A stretch of DNA of 64,000 bases from Streptacidiphilus sp041262525 (GTDB lineage Bacteria > Actinomycetota > Actinomycetes > Streptomycetales > Streptomycetaceae), in contig NZ_JBGCCK010000010.1 in the NCBI RefSeq assembly GCF_041262525.1, positions 1 to 64,000 on the forward strand. The letters run 5' to 3'. Of this stretch, positions 8,301 through 16,683 are shown piece after piece. A program made the translations under genes and the position numbers. Every line of letters starts with the position of its first letter. Positions within the stretch are counted from its first letter, which is position 1. The notes under the pieces are model-generated. The model made no database searches and was not told where the DNA came from. It was given only the letters and a program-made list of their open reading frames with translations.

Positions 8301-9128
8301 ATGCAGACGATCACCCTGAACAACGGTCTGACCATGCCCCAGCTCGGCTTCGGCGTCTGGCAGGTGCCGGACGCCGAGGCGCGCACCGTCGTCGGCGAGG
8401 CGCTGGCCTCCGGCTACCGCAGCATCGACACCGCCGCGATCTACGGGAACGAGGCCGGCGTCGGCCTGGCCCTGCGCGACAGCGGCCTGCCGCGCGACGA
8501 ACTCTTCGTCACCACCAAGCTGTGGAACACCGAGCACGCCCACGACAGCGCGCTGCGCGCCTTCGACGCGAGCCTTTCCCGGCTCGGCCTGGACTACATC
8601 GACCTGTACCTGATCCACTGGCCGGTACCCTCCCGGGACCGGTACACCGACGCCTGGCGGGCCCTGGAGAAGATCCACGCCGAGGGGCGGGCTCGGGCGG
8701 TCGGCGTATCGAACTTCAACGCGAAGCACCTGGAGCGGCTCTTCGCCGAGACCGGGCTGGCGCCGGCCGTGAACCAGGTCGAGCTCCACCCCTACTTCAC
8801 CCAGCAGGAGCTGCGCGCGCTGCACGCCGCGCACGGCATGGCGACGGAGGCGTGGAGCCCGCTGGGGCAGGGCCGGGGGCTGCTGGAGGACGAGTCGCTG
8901 GTGTCGATCGGCGCCAAGCACGGCAAGACCGCGGCCCAGGTGGTGCTGCGCTGGCACCTGCAGCTGGGCAACATCGTGATCCCGAAGTCCGTGACGCCGG
9001 AGCGGATCCGGCAGAACATCGAGGTCTTCGACTTCACCCTGGACGCCGACGACCTCGCGCTGATCGCGGAGCTGGACCGGGGCGGTCGGATCGGCCCCGA
9101 CCCGGACACCTTCGACTGGATGGGATAG
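8301..9128 (+). CDS. Aldo/keto reductase (2,5-diketo-D-gluconate reductase type)
   Basis: 275 residues. NADPH-dependent reduction of aldehydes or ketones in the cytosol on a TIM barrel. The catalytic tetrad is visible: D43, Y48 (DTAAIYGNE), K73 (TTKLWN) and H106 (LIHWP). The cofactor segment IPKSVTPERIRQNIEVFDF is near the C terminus. ATG 8301 starts the typical MQTITLNNGLTMPQLGFG; the upstream extension has no such homology. Divergent from the phospholipase gene and not obviously linked to it. Natural substrate unknown. Confidence 0.92.
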   Translation: MQTITLNNGLTMPQLGFGVWQVPDAEARTVVGEALASGYRSIDTAAIYGNEAGVGLALRDSGLPRDELFVTTKLWNTEHAHDSALRAFDASLSRLGLDYIDLYLIHWPVPSRDRYTDAWRALEKIHAEGRARAVGVSNFNAKHLERLFAETGLAPAVNQVELHPYFTQQELRALHAAHGMATEAWSPLGQGRGLLEDESLVSIGAKHGKTAAQVVLRWHLQLGNIVIPKSVTPERIRQNIEVFDFTLDADDLALIAELDRGGRIGPDPDTFDWMG

Positions 9129-9181
9129 CACCCGACCCCTCCTGCGCGCCCCCAGCCGTTCCGGAGCTTCGGGCTCCCTGC

Positions 9182-9203
9182 GTTCACGAAGTGTTCCCCT
9201 GGC
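9182..9203 (+). promoter_or_regulatory. PHO-box-like 11-nt direct repeat before the phosphoesterase gene
   Basis: GTTCACG (9182-9188) and GTTCCCC (9193-9199) begin 11 bases apart. Each matches 6 of 7 positions of GTTCACC, the conserved part of the Streptomyces PhoP repeat unit. It lies about 125 bases before a secreted phosphoesterase. Nothing else is seen in the 195-base gap. Confidence 0.45.
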
Positions 9204-9323
9204 GGGTGCGCCAGCGCGGTCCGCCCCGTCCCTTCGCGCCGACATGATGCCGTCCCGAACGGTTCCAGTGCCCCTCCCCTGCACGGCATCTTCCGGCATC
9301 TGACGGCACGAAGGGAACGGACC

Positions 9324-11507
9324 ATGTCCGCTGCGAATCTCCGCACGCTCGGCGTCGCCGGCGTCGCGGTCGCCGGCCTGCTGTTCGCACCGCAGGCCTC
9401 CTCAGCCCACTCCCCCACCGGTTCGCCGCAGGCTCCGCACTACGACCACGTGTTCGTGGTGGTCGAGGAGAACCACGGCTACGGCGACCTGATCGGCAAT
9501 CCGGCCGCGCCGAACCTCAACGCGCTGGCCACCGAGTACGGTTCGGCGACCCGCTACTACGCGGTCTCCCACCCCAGTGAGCCCAACTACGTCGCCATGC
9601 TGGGCGGCAGCACCTTCGGCGTCCAGGACGACAACCCGTACTACGTCAACAAGGTCGACGCCCCGAGCCTGATCAGCGAGCTCGACAGCGCACACGTCGG
9701 CTGGAAGACCTACCTGCAGAACCTGCCGCACCCCGGCTACCAGGGCATGTGCTACCCGGCCAACTGCAACGGCGTCCCGGACAAGGATCCGCTCTACGTC
9801 TCCAAGCACAACGGGATCACCAACTTCACCTCGTCCTGGAACCCGGCCGACCGCGCCCGCCAGGTACCGCTGCGGCAACTGACGGCCGATCTGAACAGCG
9901 GCCATGTGCCCGCGTTCGGCTATGTCATCCCGAGTGAGTGCCTCGACCAGCACGGCGACCCGCCCTACTGCATCGACTCCGGCAACCTCGGCGGCGCGGA
10001 CCCGCAGGACCAGCGGCTGGTCGCCCAGGGCGACCGGCAGCTCGGGCAGCTGGTCGCCGCGATCACCGGCGCGTCGTTCTGGGCGCACGGCAACAACGCG
10101 ATCGACATCGTCTACGACGAGGGCGACGACAACGTCGGCGGCGGCGGGCGGACCGCCAACGTGGTCGTGACCAGCCACGGACCGCGTCATCTCGCGGACG
10201 ACACGGCCTACAGCCACTACTCGTTGCTGCGCACCCTGCAGGACGACTTCGGCGTCGACTGCCTGCAGCACTCGTGCGACCCGGGCACGAACACGCTCGC
10301 TCCGCTGCTCGCGGTGACGGGCTCCGGCTCGCCCGCGCGGCCGTTCCGTCCGATATCGGTGCCGAGCTACGCCACGCCGACCCCGCTGCCGAGCGAGCCG
10401 GTCTCGCAGACCCCCGACAGCTCCAGTTCGGCCGGCTGGACCGTGCAGCCGGCCCCGATGCTGGGCAGCGCGGACAACTCCTTCGGCTCGGTCGCCGCGG
10501 TCTCGGCGAGCGACGTGTGGGCGGTCGGCAACTTCCTCCCGGACGCGCCTGGCAGCAACACGGACGCGACGCTGAGCGTGGCCGCGCACTACGACGGGAC
10601 CTCGTGGACCTCGACGCCGGTGCCGGACGTGGGACCGAACTTCAACACGCTGTTCGGGGTCGCCGCCGTGCCCGGCCGCGCCTGGGCCGTGGGCGTGGCG
10701 ACCGACAGCCACTACCAGACCCACAGCCTGGTGCAGGCCTGGGACGGCGCGGCCTGGCACCCTGCGGCGCTGCCGAAGCTCGACTCGGTGCACGACACGC
10801 TCTACTCGGCCACGGCCGTCTCGGCGCAGGACGTGTGGGCGGTCGGCGACCGGGAGAGCGCGGACGGCACCTTCGGCACGCTGGTCGAGCACTTCGACGG
10901 GCGCGCCTGGCACGTGGTCCCGGTTCCCGACCCCGGCGTGACCGGCGACCACCTGTACGGCGTGGCGGCGCACGGCGCTGACGACGTGTGGGCGGTCGGA
11001 CAGCGCGACGGCCTGGCGGGGGACGCGCCGCTGGTCGAGCACTTCGACGGGGCGCGATGGTCGGTCGTGGACGTACCGGGTGCGGGAACGAGCGGCGCAC
11101 TGTTGCAGGGTGTCGCCGTAGCGGGGAACGGTCAGGTGTGGGCGGTCGGGCAGAGCGACGACGCCCGCCACGCGGCCCGGCCACTGGCACTGCACCTGGC
11201 CGACGGTCGCTGGACGGCCTCGCTGGTCACCGGGCTGGGATCCGGGTTCACCAACGTGACCGGGGTCGCCGTTGCGAACGGCACACCGTGGCTGGTCGGC
11301 AGCTGGTACAACGCGGCGACCGGCAATCAGGCGCCGGTCGTGGCCTCGTACGCGCACGGCGCTTGGCAGGCGGCGGGCGCGCCCGACCCGGGGGTCGGTG
11401 ACACCGTGCTGGGCGGGATAAGCGCTGTGGACGGGCAGTTGTGGGCGGTGGGCATCGCGCACAGTGACGCCGGACGCTTCCCGTTGGTGGAACACCGTGC
11501 TGGTTAG
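9324..11507 (+). CDS. Secreted phosphoesterase (acid-phosphatase-like) fused to a seven-repeat propeller-like domain
   Basis: 727 residues. A Sec-type signal peptide (residues 1-28, ending SSAHS) is followed by an alkaline-phosphatase-fold phosphoesterase (about 35-330) with VVVEENHGYGDLIG, SHPSEPNYVAMLGG and YDEGDDN, as in secreted acid phosphatases/phospholipases. A Pro/Ser-rich linker (about 345-375) leads to a C-terminal region with seven copies of a W-A-V-G element (DVWAVG, AWAVG, DVWAVG, DVWAVG, VWAVG, PWLVG, LWAVG) spaced about 50 residues, suggesting a seven-bladed beta-propeller for substrate or wall binding. The architecture is unusual. A PHO-box-like repeat lies upstream. Confidence 0.85.
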   Translation: MSAANLRTLGVAGVAVAGLLFAPQASSAHSPTGSPQAPHYDHVFVVVEENHGYGDLIGNPAAPNLNALATEYGSATRYYAVSHPSEPNYVAMLGGSTFGVQDDNPYYVNKVDAPSLISELDSAHVGWKTYLQNLPHPGYQGMCYPANCNGVPDKDPLYVSKHNGITNFTSSWNPADRARQVPLRQLTADLNSGHVPAFGYVIPSECLDQHGDPPYCIDSGNLGGADPQDQRLVAQGDRQLGQLVAAITGASFWAHGNNAIDIVYDEGDDNVGGGGRTANVVVTSHGPRHLADDTAYSHYSLLRTLQDDFGVDCLQHSCDPGTNTLAPLLAVTGSGSPARPFRPISVPSYATPTPLPSEPVSQTPDSSSSAGWTVQPAPMLGSADNSFGSVAAVSASDVWAVGNFLPDAPGSNTDATLSVAAHYDGTSWTSTPVPDVGPNFNTLFGVAAVPGRAWAVGVATDSHYQTHSLVQAWDGAAWHPAALPKLDSVHDTLYSATAVSAQDVWAVGDRESADGTFGTLVEHFDGRAWHVVPVPDPGVTGDHLYGVAAHGADDVWAVGQRDGLAGDAPLVEHFDGARWSVVDVPGAGTSGALLQGVAVAGNGQVWAVGQSDDARHAARPLALHLADGRWTASLVTGLGSGFTNVTGVAVANGTPWLVGSWYNAATGNQAPVVASYAHGAWQAAGAPDPGVGDTVLGGISAVDGQLWAVGIAHSDAGRFPLVEHRAG

Positions 11508-11662
11508 GGGCCGTTGAGGGAGGCGGTCCGCCGGGGCTCGGCACGGTGTTCGGGCCCCGGGCCTCCTGGCCCTTCGTGTCCCGGCGGGCCGTGTTCTCTT
11601 TCGGGTGATGAATTCGTCTACTCATTGATTTGTGCATGGTCGGGCGTGCTTTGATCGGATCT

Positions 11663-12325
11663 ATGACGGTTGCTCAGAAACTCGCCAAGCTCGGTGCCGG
11701 ACTCACCCTCGTCGTCGCGGTCACAGCCCTCTCGGGCGCTCCGGCCGCGCACGCCGACACCCTCCCCAGCGACGCCTGCTCCGCCTCCTTCGATCACGGT
11801 GACAAGCGCCTCGGCCCGGAACAACTCCCCACCACCGGCCCAGTCGGCCACGAGCTCGTCGGCTACCAGCGCACGGGCGGCGCCTCCGACAGCGCCTTCC
11901 TCGCCCAGTACTGGGATCCGACCGCCTGGAACGGCGCCGGCGGCTGGCACTACCCACCGCAGAACGGCTACCTGCTGCTTCCCAACGGAAAGCCCGCGGA
12001 GATCAAGGAACGCCTGGCCCCCGGCCAGGACATCGACCGCTTCGGCAGCGAGTACGGCTCCTTCCTCGCCCCCGAGGGCCTCCCCTACGCCTCCCGCGCC
12101 ATCCCACCGCAGAGCCTGGACGGCCAGCCACCGGCTGCCTGCAATTACCACGACTACCGCGTGCTGAAGACCTTCGAGGTCGACGCGGGCCCCATCGCCC
12201 CCTGGTTCAACCAGCCGGGGTTGGGCTGGCAGTACCAGCTGGACGCCACGCTCGTCCCGGGCGGGCCGACTCAGCTGAACGTTCTGTGGCTGGTCAACAA
12301 CGGGTACTTGGAGCGGCTGATCTGA
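11663..12325 (+). CDS. Secreted TNT-domain protein (predicted NAD(P)+ glycohydrolase)
   Basis: 220 residues. A Sec signal (MTVAQKLAKLGAG... cleaved near AAHA-DT, about residue 31) precedes a TNT domain like that of the tuberculosis necrotizing toxin. The family's hallmark is clear: DRFGSEYGSFLAPEGLPYASRAIPP (about 133-157), followed by YRVLKTFEVDAGPIAPWFNQPGLGWQYQL. In known members this fold hydrolyses NAD+. There is no delivery domain; the protein is essentially signal plus toxin fold. ATG 11663 is chosen because it puts the signal peptide at the N terminus. No immunity-like small gene is recognised next to it: the next gene is convergent and encodes an HNH protein. Confidence 0.82.
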   Translation: MTVAQKLAKLGAGLTLVVAVTALSGAPAAHADTLPSDACSASFDHGDKRLGPEQLPTTGPVGHELVGYQRTGGASDSAFLAQYWDPTAWNGAGGWHYPPQNGYLLLPNGKPAEIKERLAPGQDIDRFGSEYGSFLAPEGLPYASRAIPPQSLDGQPPAACNYHDYRVLKTFEVDAGPIAPWFNQPGLGWQYQLDATLVPGGPTQLNVLWLVNNGYLERLI

Positions 12326-12403
12326 CGCCCGGTCCGTTCCGTACATGCGTGTGGGCGTGCCGGTGGGCCGCCTGGTGGGGCGGCTCGTCGGCACGCTGGC
12401 TCG

Positions 12404-13858
12404 TTATCGGGGGTATCTGGTGTTGGGGGGTGGTGGGGTGTCGGGTGGTGGGACGGCTTGGGGTTGGCCGTTGATCATTTCGAGTTCCCAGCCGGTTTGG
12501 TGGAGGTCGGTGTGGTGTTCGCCGCACAGCAGGGCGAGGTTGTCGAGGCTGGTGTGGCCGCCGTCGGCCCAGTGGGTCAGGTGGTGTGCTTCGCACCAGG
12601 TCGGGGGGCGGGTGCAGCCGGGCCAGACGCAGTGCCGGTCCCGCGCGATGACCGCGTCGCGCAGGTGCGCGGGGACGGTGCGGGTGGCACGGCCGATGGA
12701 GACGGGCTTGTCCTGGCCCCGCGTCAGGATGACACGGAGCTGGCAGTCGCAGGCTTCCTTGCGCGCCTGCCAGGCGGGCAGCTGGTAGCCCCGGGTCGTG
12801 GTCGCCGCCACCCGAGGGCGCAGCAGCCCCGACAGGTCATCCCCACCCTCTTCGGGCTCGTCGTCCTCGGACTCGTCGTGGTCGAGGGTGGGGTGGGTGG
12901 GGCAGGTGTTCCGCAGGGCGTCCAGGTCCGCGATCAGCGTCAGGTGCGGACGCTGACCACCCGTGGTCGGCAGCTTGTCCGATCCGAGCGCCAGGTCGGC
13001 GACGGTCTCGAACGCGTCGCCCATCCGCTCCGCGTGCGTGCGCGGGTCCCCGTCCACCGGCGTCCCCATGGCGGCCTCCAAGGCGACGCGGAGCTTCTCC
13101 CCCACCACCGGCGACAGTTCCCCGGACAGGACCCAGAACGGGTCGTCCGAGGTGCCGGTCGGCGACAGCTTCGCCCAGGACTGGAAACTCGCGGGGACAT
13201 CCTCGTTCTTGGGGTCTTCCTCGGCGACGAGGTGGGCGTGGACCTGCTGGGCGGCCGTCCGCAGGTGCGCGAGGTGCAGGACCTTGGCCTGGGCGATGAG
13301 GAGTTCCTCGGCCTGCTGGCGGGCCTGCGGGTCCTCGACCGGCGCGATCTCCTTCGCGATGACCTCCACCTGGCTCGAGGACAGCTCACCCGCCGCGAGG
13401 GCGGTGCGGACGCTGCGGAGCTTGTCCAGGTCCCGGGCCCGGCCGACCAGCTGGTTCGCGTGCTTTTCCGCGAGCTGCCCGTGGGTGCGGAGGAAGCCCT
13501 TCGTGGTGCGGGACCGGACGGCGGTGGCGCCGCCGGTGCGGTCGAACACCGCCAGGCGGCGCGCCAACTCCGCGCCCACCATCTCCTCGAACCGCACCAG
13601 CGCCAGGAGTTGCTCGGACTGGAACCGGGCCCCGGCCGCGTGCAGCACCTCATCGTCCTCCGCCGCCAGAGCAGCGAGGAACGAGAGGGCGGAAGCGGGC
13701 AGGGTGCGGAGGGGCTCCGCACAAGCGCGGGCCTGGCGGGAAGACTTGGGGGTCAGCGGGTCCGCACGGAACACATCCCCGAGCGAGGGGCCAGAACAGC
13801 CCTCACCCATGGACGCATCTCCGTCTTCACACCCGCCCCCGAACATCGAGGCGTCCAT
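12404..13858 (-). CDS. DUF222/HNH endonuclease-domain protein (13E12 repeat family)
   Basis: About 484 residues. The large central DUF222 helical region is followed by a C-terminal HNH nuclease fold: CVWPGCTRPPTWCEAHHLTHWADGGHTSLDNLALLCGEHHTDLH, with the two CxxC-like zinc ligands and the catalytic histidine pair intact. These proteins are multi-copy in actinobacteria, and their role (mobile-element related or DNA damage) is not established. The start is uncertain: ATG 13858 is used; ATG 13810 has a better ribosome site (GGAG 8 bases upstream) and would remove 16 residues. The C-terminal tail is proline-rich. Confidence 0.88.
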   Translation of the reverse strand: MDASMFGGGCEDGDASMGEGCSGPSLGDVFRADPLTPKSSRQARACAEPLRTLPASALSFLAALAAEDDEVLHAAGARFQSEQLLALVRFEEMVGAELARRLAVFDRTGGATAVRSRTTKGFLRTHGQLAEKHANQLVGRARDLDKLRSVRTALAAGELSSSQVEVIAKEIAPVEDPQARQQAEELLIAQAKVLHLAHLRTAAQQVHAHLVAEEDPKNEDVPASFQSWAKLSPTGTSDDPFWVLSGELSPVVGEKLRVALEAAMGTPVDGDPRTHAERMGDAFETVADLALGSDKLPTTGGQRPHLTLIADLDALRNTCPTHPTLDHDESEDDEPEEGGDDLSGLLRPRVAATTTRGYQLPAWQARKEACDCQLRVILTRGQDKPVSIGRATRTVPAHLRDAVIARDRHCVWPGCTRPPTWCEAHHLTHWADGGHTSLDNLALLCGEHHTDLHQTGWELEMINGQPQAVPPPDTPPPPNTRYPR

Positions 13859-13962
13859 AGAACCAATTATCAATCCCCGCCCACCCCACCGCCATGGCCC
13901 AACAGGACTATCTTCCGAACACGAACGAGTTAGTCATTCCGTTCGATTCTCGATCTCCCAGA

Positions 13963-14271
13963 TCAGACCATCCAAATCAGGTCGGTGACGCGTAATTCAT
14001 GATGCTCCGTCAGGGCGACGTAGTAAACCAGGATGGATTCACGTGGCACCACGACGGACTGGCGGCCGTCGGAGAGTCGCATACCGGGTAGCTTCCTGCC
14101 CGCCTCGTGGGCGGCACCCGCCTCCAAGGCGAGGGCGCGCAGGAAGCGAAGCGTCACGCGGGAGAGCGCTTCCCCCTCGACCCCTGCCTTGACCATGCCG
14201 AGCAGGACGTCGTCCACCGCGGGGTCGGTGAGAACGGTCCAGCGCGAACGCGCGGGATCGCGGTCGGTCAA
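13963..14271 (-). CDS. Small protein, second gene of an overlapping pair (102 aa)
   Basis: Starts at TTG 14271, sharing the four bases TTGA with the stop of the preceding gene, so translation is coupled. 102 residues: an alpha-helical first half (DPAVDDVLLGMVKAGVEGEALSRVTLRFLRALALEAG) and a beta-rich C terminus (QSVVVPRESILVYYVALTEHHELRVTDLIWMV). The strand pattern ending RVTDLIWM faintly recalls RelE/ParE-type toxins, but no catalytic residues can be assigned. Function unknown; a toxin-antitoxin-like module is one possibility. Confidence 0.55.
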   Translation of the reverse strand: MTDRDPARSRWTVLTDPAVDDVLLGMVKAGVEGEALSRVTLRFLRALALEAGAAHEAGRKLPGMRLSDGRQSVVVPRESILVYYVALTEHHELRVTDLIWMV

Positions 14272-14555
14272 TCGAGGCTGCCCACGCGAACGGCGAGCTC
14301 GTCCAGGCTGGTGCCGCCCCGGCGGGCAAGTGCTGCCGCCAGACGTTCGGCGCGGCCAGGCAGCTGATCGAGCATCGCCTCCCGCCACCACATCTCGATG
14401 ACGAGGTTGATCGGCTCACCGGCCTCGGCGCCGAGCACCTCCGCGTAGAAGGCCAGGCGCTTCGCCCCGCCGAGGGCGTTGCCGATGGCCTGGATGTTGC
14501 GGGGAACGGCGGCTACGCGCGGGTCGTGGTCGTGCTGGACCGGCTGAGCACTCAA
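14268..14555 (-). CDS. Small protein, first gene of an overlapping pair (95 aa)
   Basis: TTG start at 14555 with an ideal ribosome site (AGGAGG, spacing 6). 95 residues, mostly helical, acidic N terminus, with IQAIGNALGGAKRLAFYAEV, INLVIEMWWREAMLDQLPG and a C-terminal helix ending TSLDELAVRVGSLD. No family recognised. Its stop overlaps the next small gene by 4 bp. The size, order and coupling are those of toxin-antitoxin or partner-protein pairs, but this is inference. Confidence 0.6.
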   Translation of the reverse strand: MSAQPVQHDHDPRVAAVPRNIQAIGNALGGAKRLAFYAEVLGAEAGEPINLVIEMWWREAMLDQLPGRAERLAAALARRGGTSLDELAVRVGSLD

Positions 14556-14761
14556 CGCCTGCCTCCTCGCTCGAAGGTCTGCTGAACTCAAGATACCGGG
14601 CCTGCGCCCACCAGCGCAGGGTTCCCGTGTCAGTTCCGTCGCAGAACGGGCTGGCTGCGGGCGGGCGAGCTCGAACGCGGTCTTGAAAACCGCCGAAGGC
14701 GGTGATCTTCTTCCAGGGTTCAGATCCACCGACCCGCCGCCGCACCCGACAGTTGGACGAC

Positions 14762-16426
14762 ATGACTCCCAGCACGCAGACCGCCGTCCAACTCACCGGC
14801 GCTGATCGGTTGCGTCTGGTGCGGGACAAGCCGGTCCCGATCCCGGGAGACCGTCAGATCCTCGGCCGGGTGGAGTGCGTCGGGCTGTGCTTCTCGGATG
14901 TGAAGCTGCGTCACCAGTTCGACCGGCACGTGCGCAAGATGCCGGTTCTTCGGGACGAGTCGCTGCGGGACATCCCGTCCTACGTGCCCGGGAGCCTGCC
15001 GACCGTGCCGGGGCACGAGGTCGTGCTGCGGGTCGTCGCGGTCGGCCCCGACGTGACCAGCATGGTCGTCGGCGGCCGGTACGTCGTGCAGGCGAACTTC
15101 CGCGACCTCGCCACGACGGACTCCAACGGCGCCTTCGGCTACAACTTCGAGGGCGGTCTCCAGCAGTACGTGCTGCTCGACGAGCGGGTCACCGTCGCGG
15201 CCGACGGCGAGAGCTACCTGCTGCCTGCGCCCGAGGAGCCGTCGGCGAGCCAACTGGCCCTCGTCGAGCCGTGGTCCTGTGTGGAGCACGCCTTCGCCAC
15301 CCGCGAGCGCCGGGCGCTGCGGCCAGGCGGAACCGTTCTGGTGGTCGGCTCGGGGAGCCTGAGCGGACTCGACCTGTCCGGAAGCGGTCGGCGGCTGTGC
15401 ACGGCGGAGAGCGCGGGCCTGACGGTCGTCGACCCGGCCGGGATGGCACCGCAGTCGGTGGACGATCTCCTCTACTGCGGTGCCGACGCCACCGAACTGG
15501 AGCGGCTGCTGCCCCTCGTGGCCCATGACGGCCTGGTCCTGGTCGCGACCGGCGGGGGCCGGTTCGGGCGGCCGGTCGACGTACCGGTTGGGCGGGTGCA
15601 CTACCAGGGCCTGCGGATCGCCGCGACCACCTCGGACACCTTCGCCGCCTGCCTGGACGCGATCCCCGCCAGCGGTGAACTGCGCGACGGCGACCACGTC
15701 AACGTCGTGGGGGCGGGCGGGCCCACCGGAGTCATGGCGATGGTGCGGGCGATCGTCACATCCCGGCCGGGGGCACTGGTCGAGGGCGCTGTGCGCAATC
15801 CGCGGCGCGCCGACGCCTTGCGCCACCGCGTCACGCGCACCGCCGCCGAACGAGGCGTCGAGGTGCGTCTCTTCGACCCGGAGACCGAGCGCCCGCGCGG
15901 TTCCGTCGACTACTGCTTCGTGATGGCACCGGTCGTGGACCTGGTCCGGGCGGCGATCGAGGACGCGGCCGAGGGCGGCATCGTCAACCTGTTCGCGGGC
16001 ATCGCCACCGACGTGCCCTGTCCCATCGACCTGGACACCTACGTGGCGAAGGGACTGTATTTCGTCGGCACGTCCGGAAGTGGGGTGGCGGACATGCGCG
16101 CGGTGCTCGCCGAGGTCGCGGACGGGCGACTCGACACGAACCTGTCGGTGGGCGCGGTCAGCGGGATGGCGGGCGCTCTCGACAGTCTCGACGCGGTTCG
16201 CGACCGCAGGATCCCGGGCAAGGTCGTCGTCTACCCGGCGATCGAGGACCTGCCGCTGCTCGACCTCGGCGAACTGGTCGCCAGGTACCCGGCCATCGGC
16301 CCGCTGCTGAGCGACGGCTGCTGGACCGGCCCGGCCGAACGGGAGCTGTTCCGCCTCGCCGCCAGCCCCAGCCACCAGCCACCAGCCACCAGCCCCTGCC
16401 ACCAGCCCCCACCCACTGACCACTGA
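14762..16426 (+). CDS. Zinc-type alcohol/polyol dehydrogenase-like protein, unusually long
   Basis: 554 residues, against about 350-420 for most medium-chain dehydrogenases. The N-terminal GroES-like domain has CVGLCFSDVKLRHQF and VPGHEVVLRVVAVGPDV, and an LVEPWSCVEHAF segment as in sorbitol/L-sorbose-1-phosphate reductases. Two glycine-rich Rossmann-type motifs occur, VLVVGSGSLSGLDLSG (about 196-211) and VNVVGAGGPTGVMAMV (about 315-330), separated by an inserted region. The extreme C terminus is low-complexity (SHQPPATSPCHQPP) read from tandem repeats, so the true ancestral end may be near residue 535. Likely a sugar/polyol-phosphate oxidoreductase; substrate unknown. Confidence 0.72.
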   Translation: MTPSTQTAVQLTGADRLRLVRDKPVPIPGDRQILGRVECVGLCFSDVKLRHQFDRHVRKMPVLRDESLRDIPSYVPGSLPTVPGHEVVLRVVAVGPDVTSMVVGGRYVVQANFRDLATTDSNGAFGYNFEGGLQQYVLLDERVTVAADGESYLLPAPEEPSASQLALVEPWSCVEHAFATRERRALRPGGTVLVVGSGSLSGLDLSGSGRRLCTAESAGLTVVDPAGMAPQSVDDLLYCGADATELERLLPLVAHDGLVLVATGGGRFGRPVDVPVGRVHYQGLRIAATTSDTFAACLDAIPASGELRDGDHVNVVGAGGPTGVMAMVRAIVTSRPGALVEGAVRNPRRADALRHRVTRTAAERGVEVRLFDPETERPRGSVDYCFVMAPVVDLVRAAIEDAAEGGIVNLFAGIATDVPCPIDLDTYVAKGLYFVGTSGSGVADMRAVLAEVADGRLDTNLSVGAVSGMAGALDSLDAVRDRRIPGKVVVYPAIEDLPLLDLGELVARYPAIGPLLSDGCWTGPAERELFRLAASPSHQPPATSPCHQPPPTDH

Positions 16427-16452
16427 CCGCTGACCGCTGACCGCTGACCGGC
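16360..16452. repeat. Low-complexity tandem repeats at the dehydrogenase 3' end
   Basis: Short CCACCAGC-type units inside the last codons run into four near-identical CTGACCG/CTGACCA heptamers across and beyond the stop codon. Simple-sequence expansion is likely. Apart from a moderately AT-rich stretch at 16565-16620 that may hold the livK promoter, I see no gene in 16427-16683. Confidence 0.6.
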
Positions 16453-16683
16453 CACCGCAGTCTCCGCCGTAGTGGAGCGCTCCCCGGCTGTGCCCCTTAC
16501 GCGATCGACCGGGAATGGGCCCGACAGGTGAACCTCGGGTACACACCGGTGGACGTGGGGCACGAGGTGATTGATAATGCGCATGCTTGGGTTGTCCAGA
16601 TTTGCTACCAATTGCGCGAGGTCGGGCAGCTTCGGGGATCTCAACTTGGCCGGCGTCGCCACGGGCACAAGGCAAGGTGCGTC

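Noticed and set aside
10500..11450. Regular repeats at about 150-bp spacing considered as a CRISPR or DNA repeat array
   Set aside because: The periodicity is at the protein level (W-A-V-G blades); the DNA between copies diverges and there are no fixed direct repeats.
12458..13933. Long plus-strand open frame opposite the HNH gene
   Set aside because: It is the antisense shadow of a gene with a clear DUF222/HNH product; the composition is arginine/glycine/valine-rich with no domain.
12404..14555. HNH gene plus small-gene pair considered as a prophage or mobile element
   Set aside because: No integrase, transposase, att-like repeats or phage structural genes are seen, and DUF222/HNH genes are common single chromosomal genes in actinobacteria.
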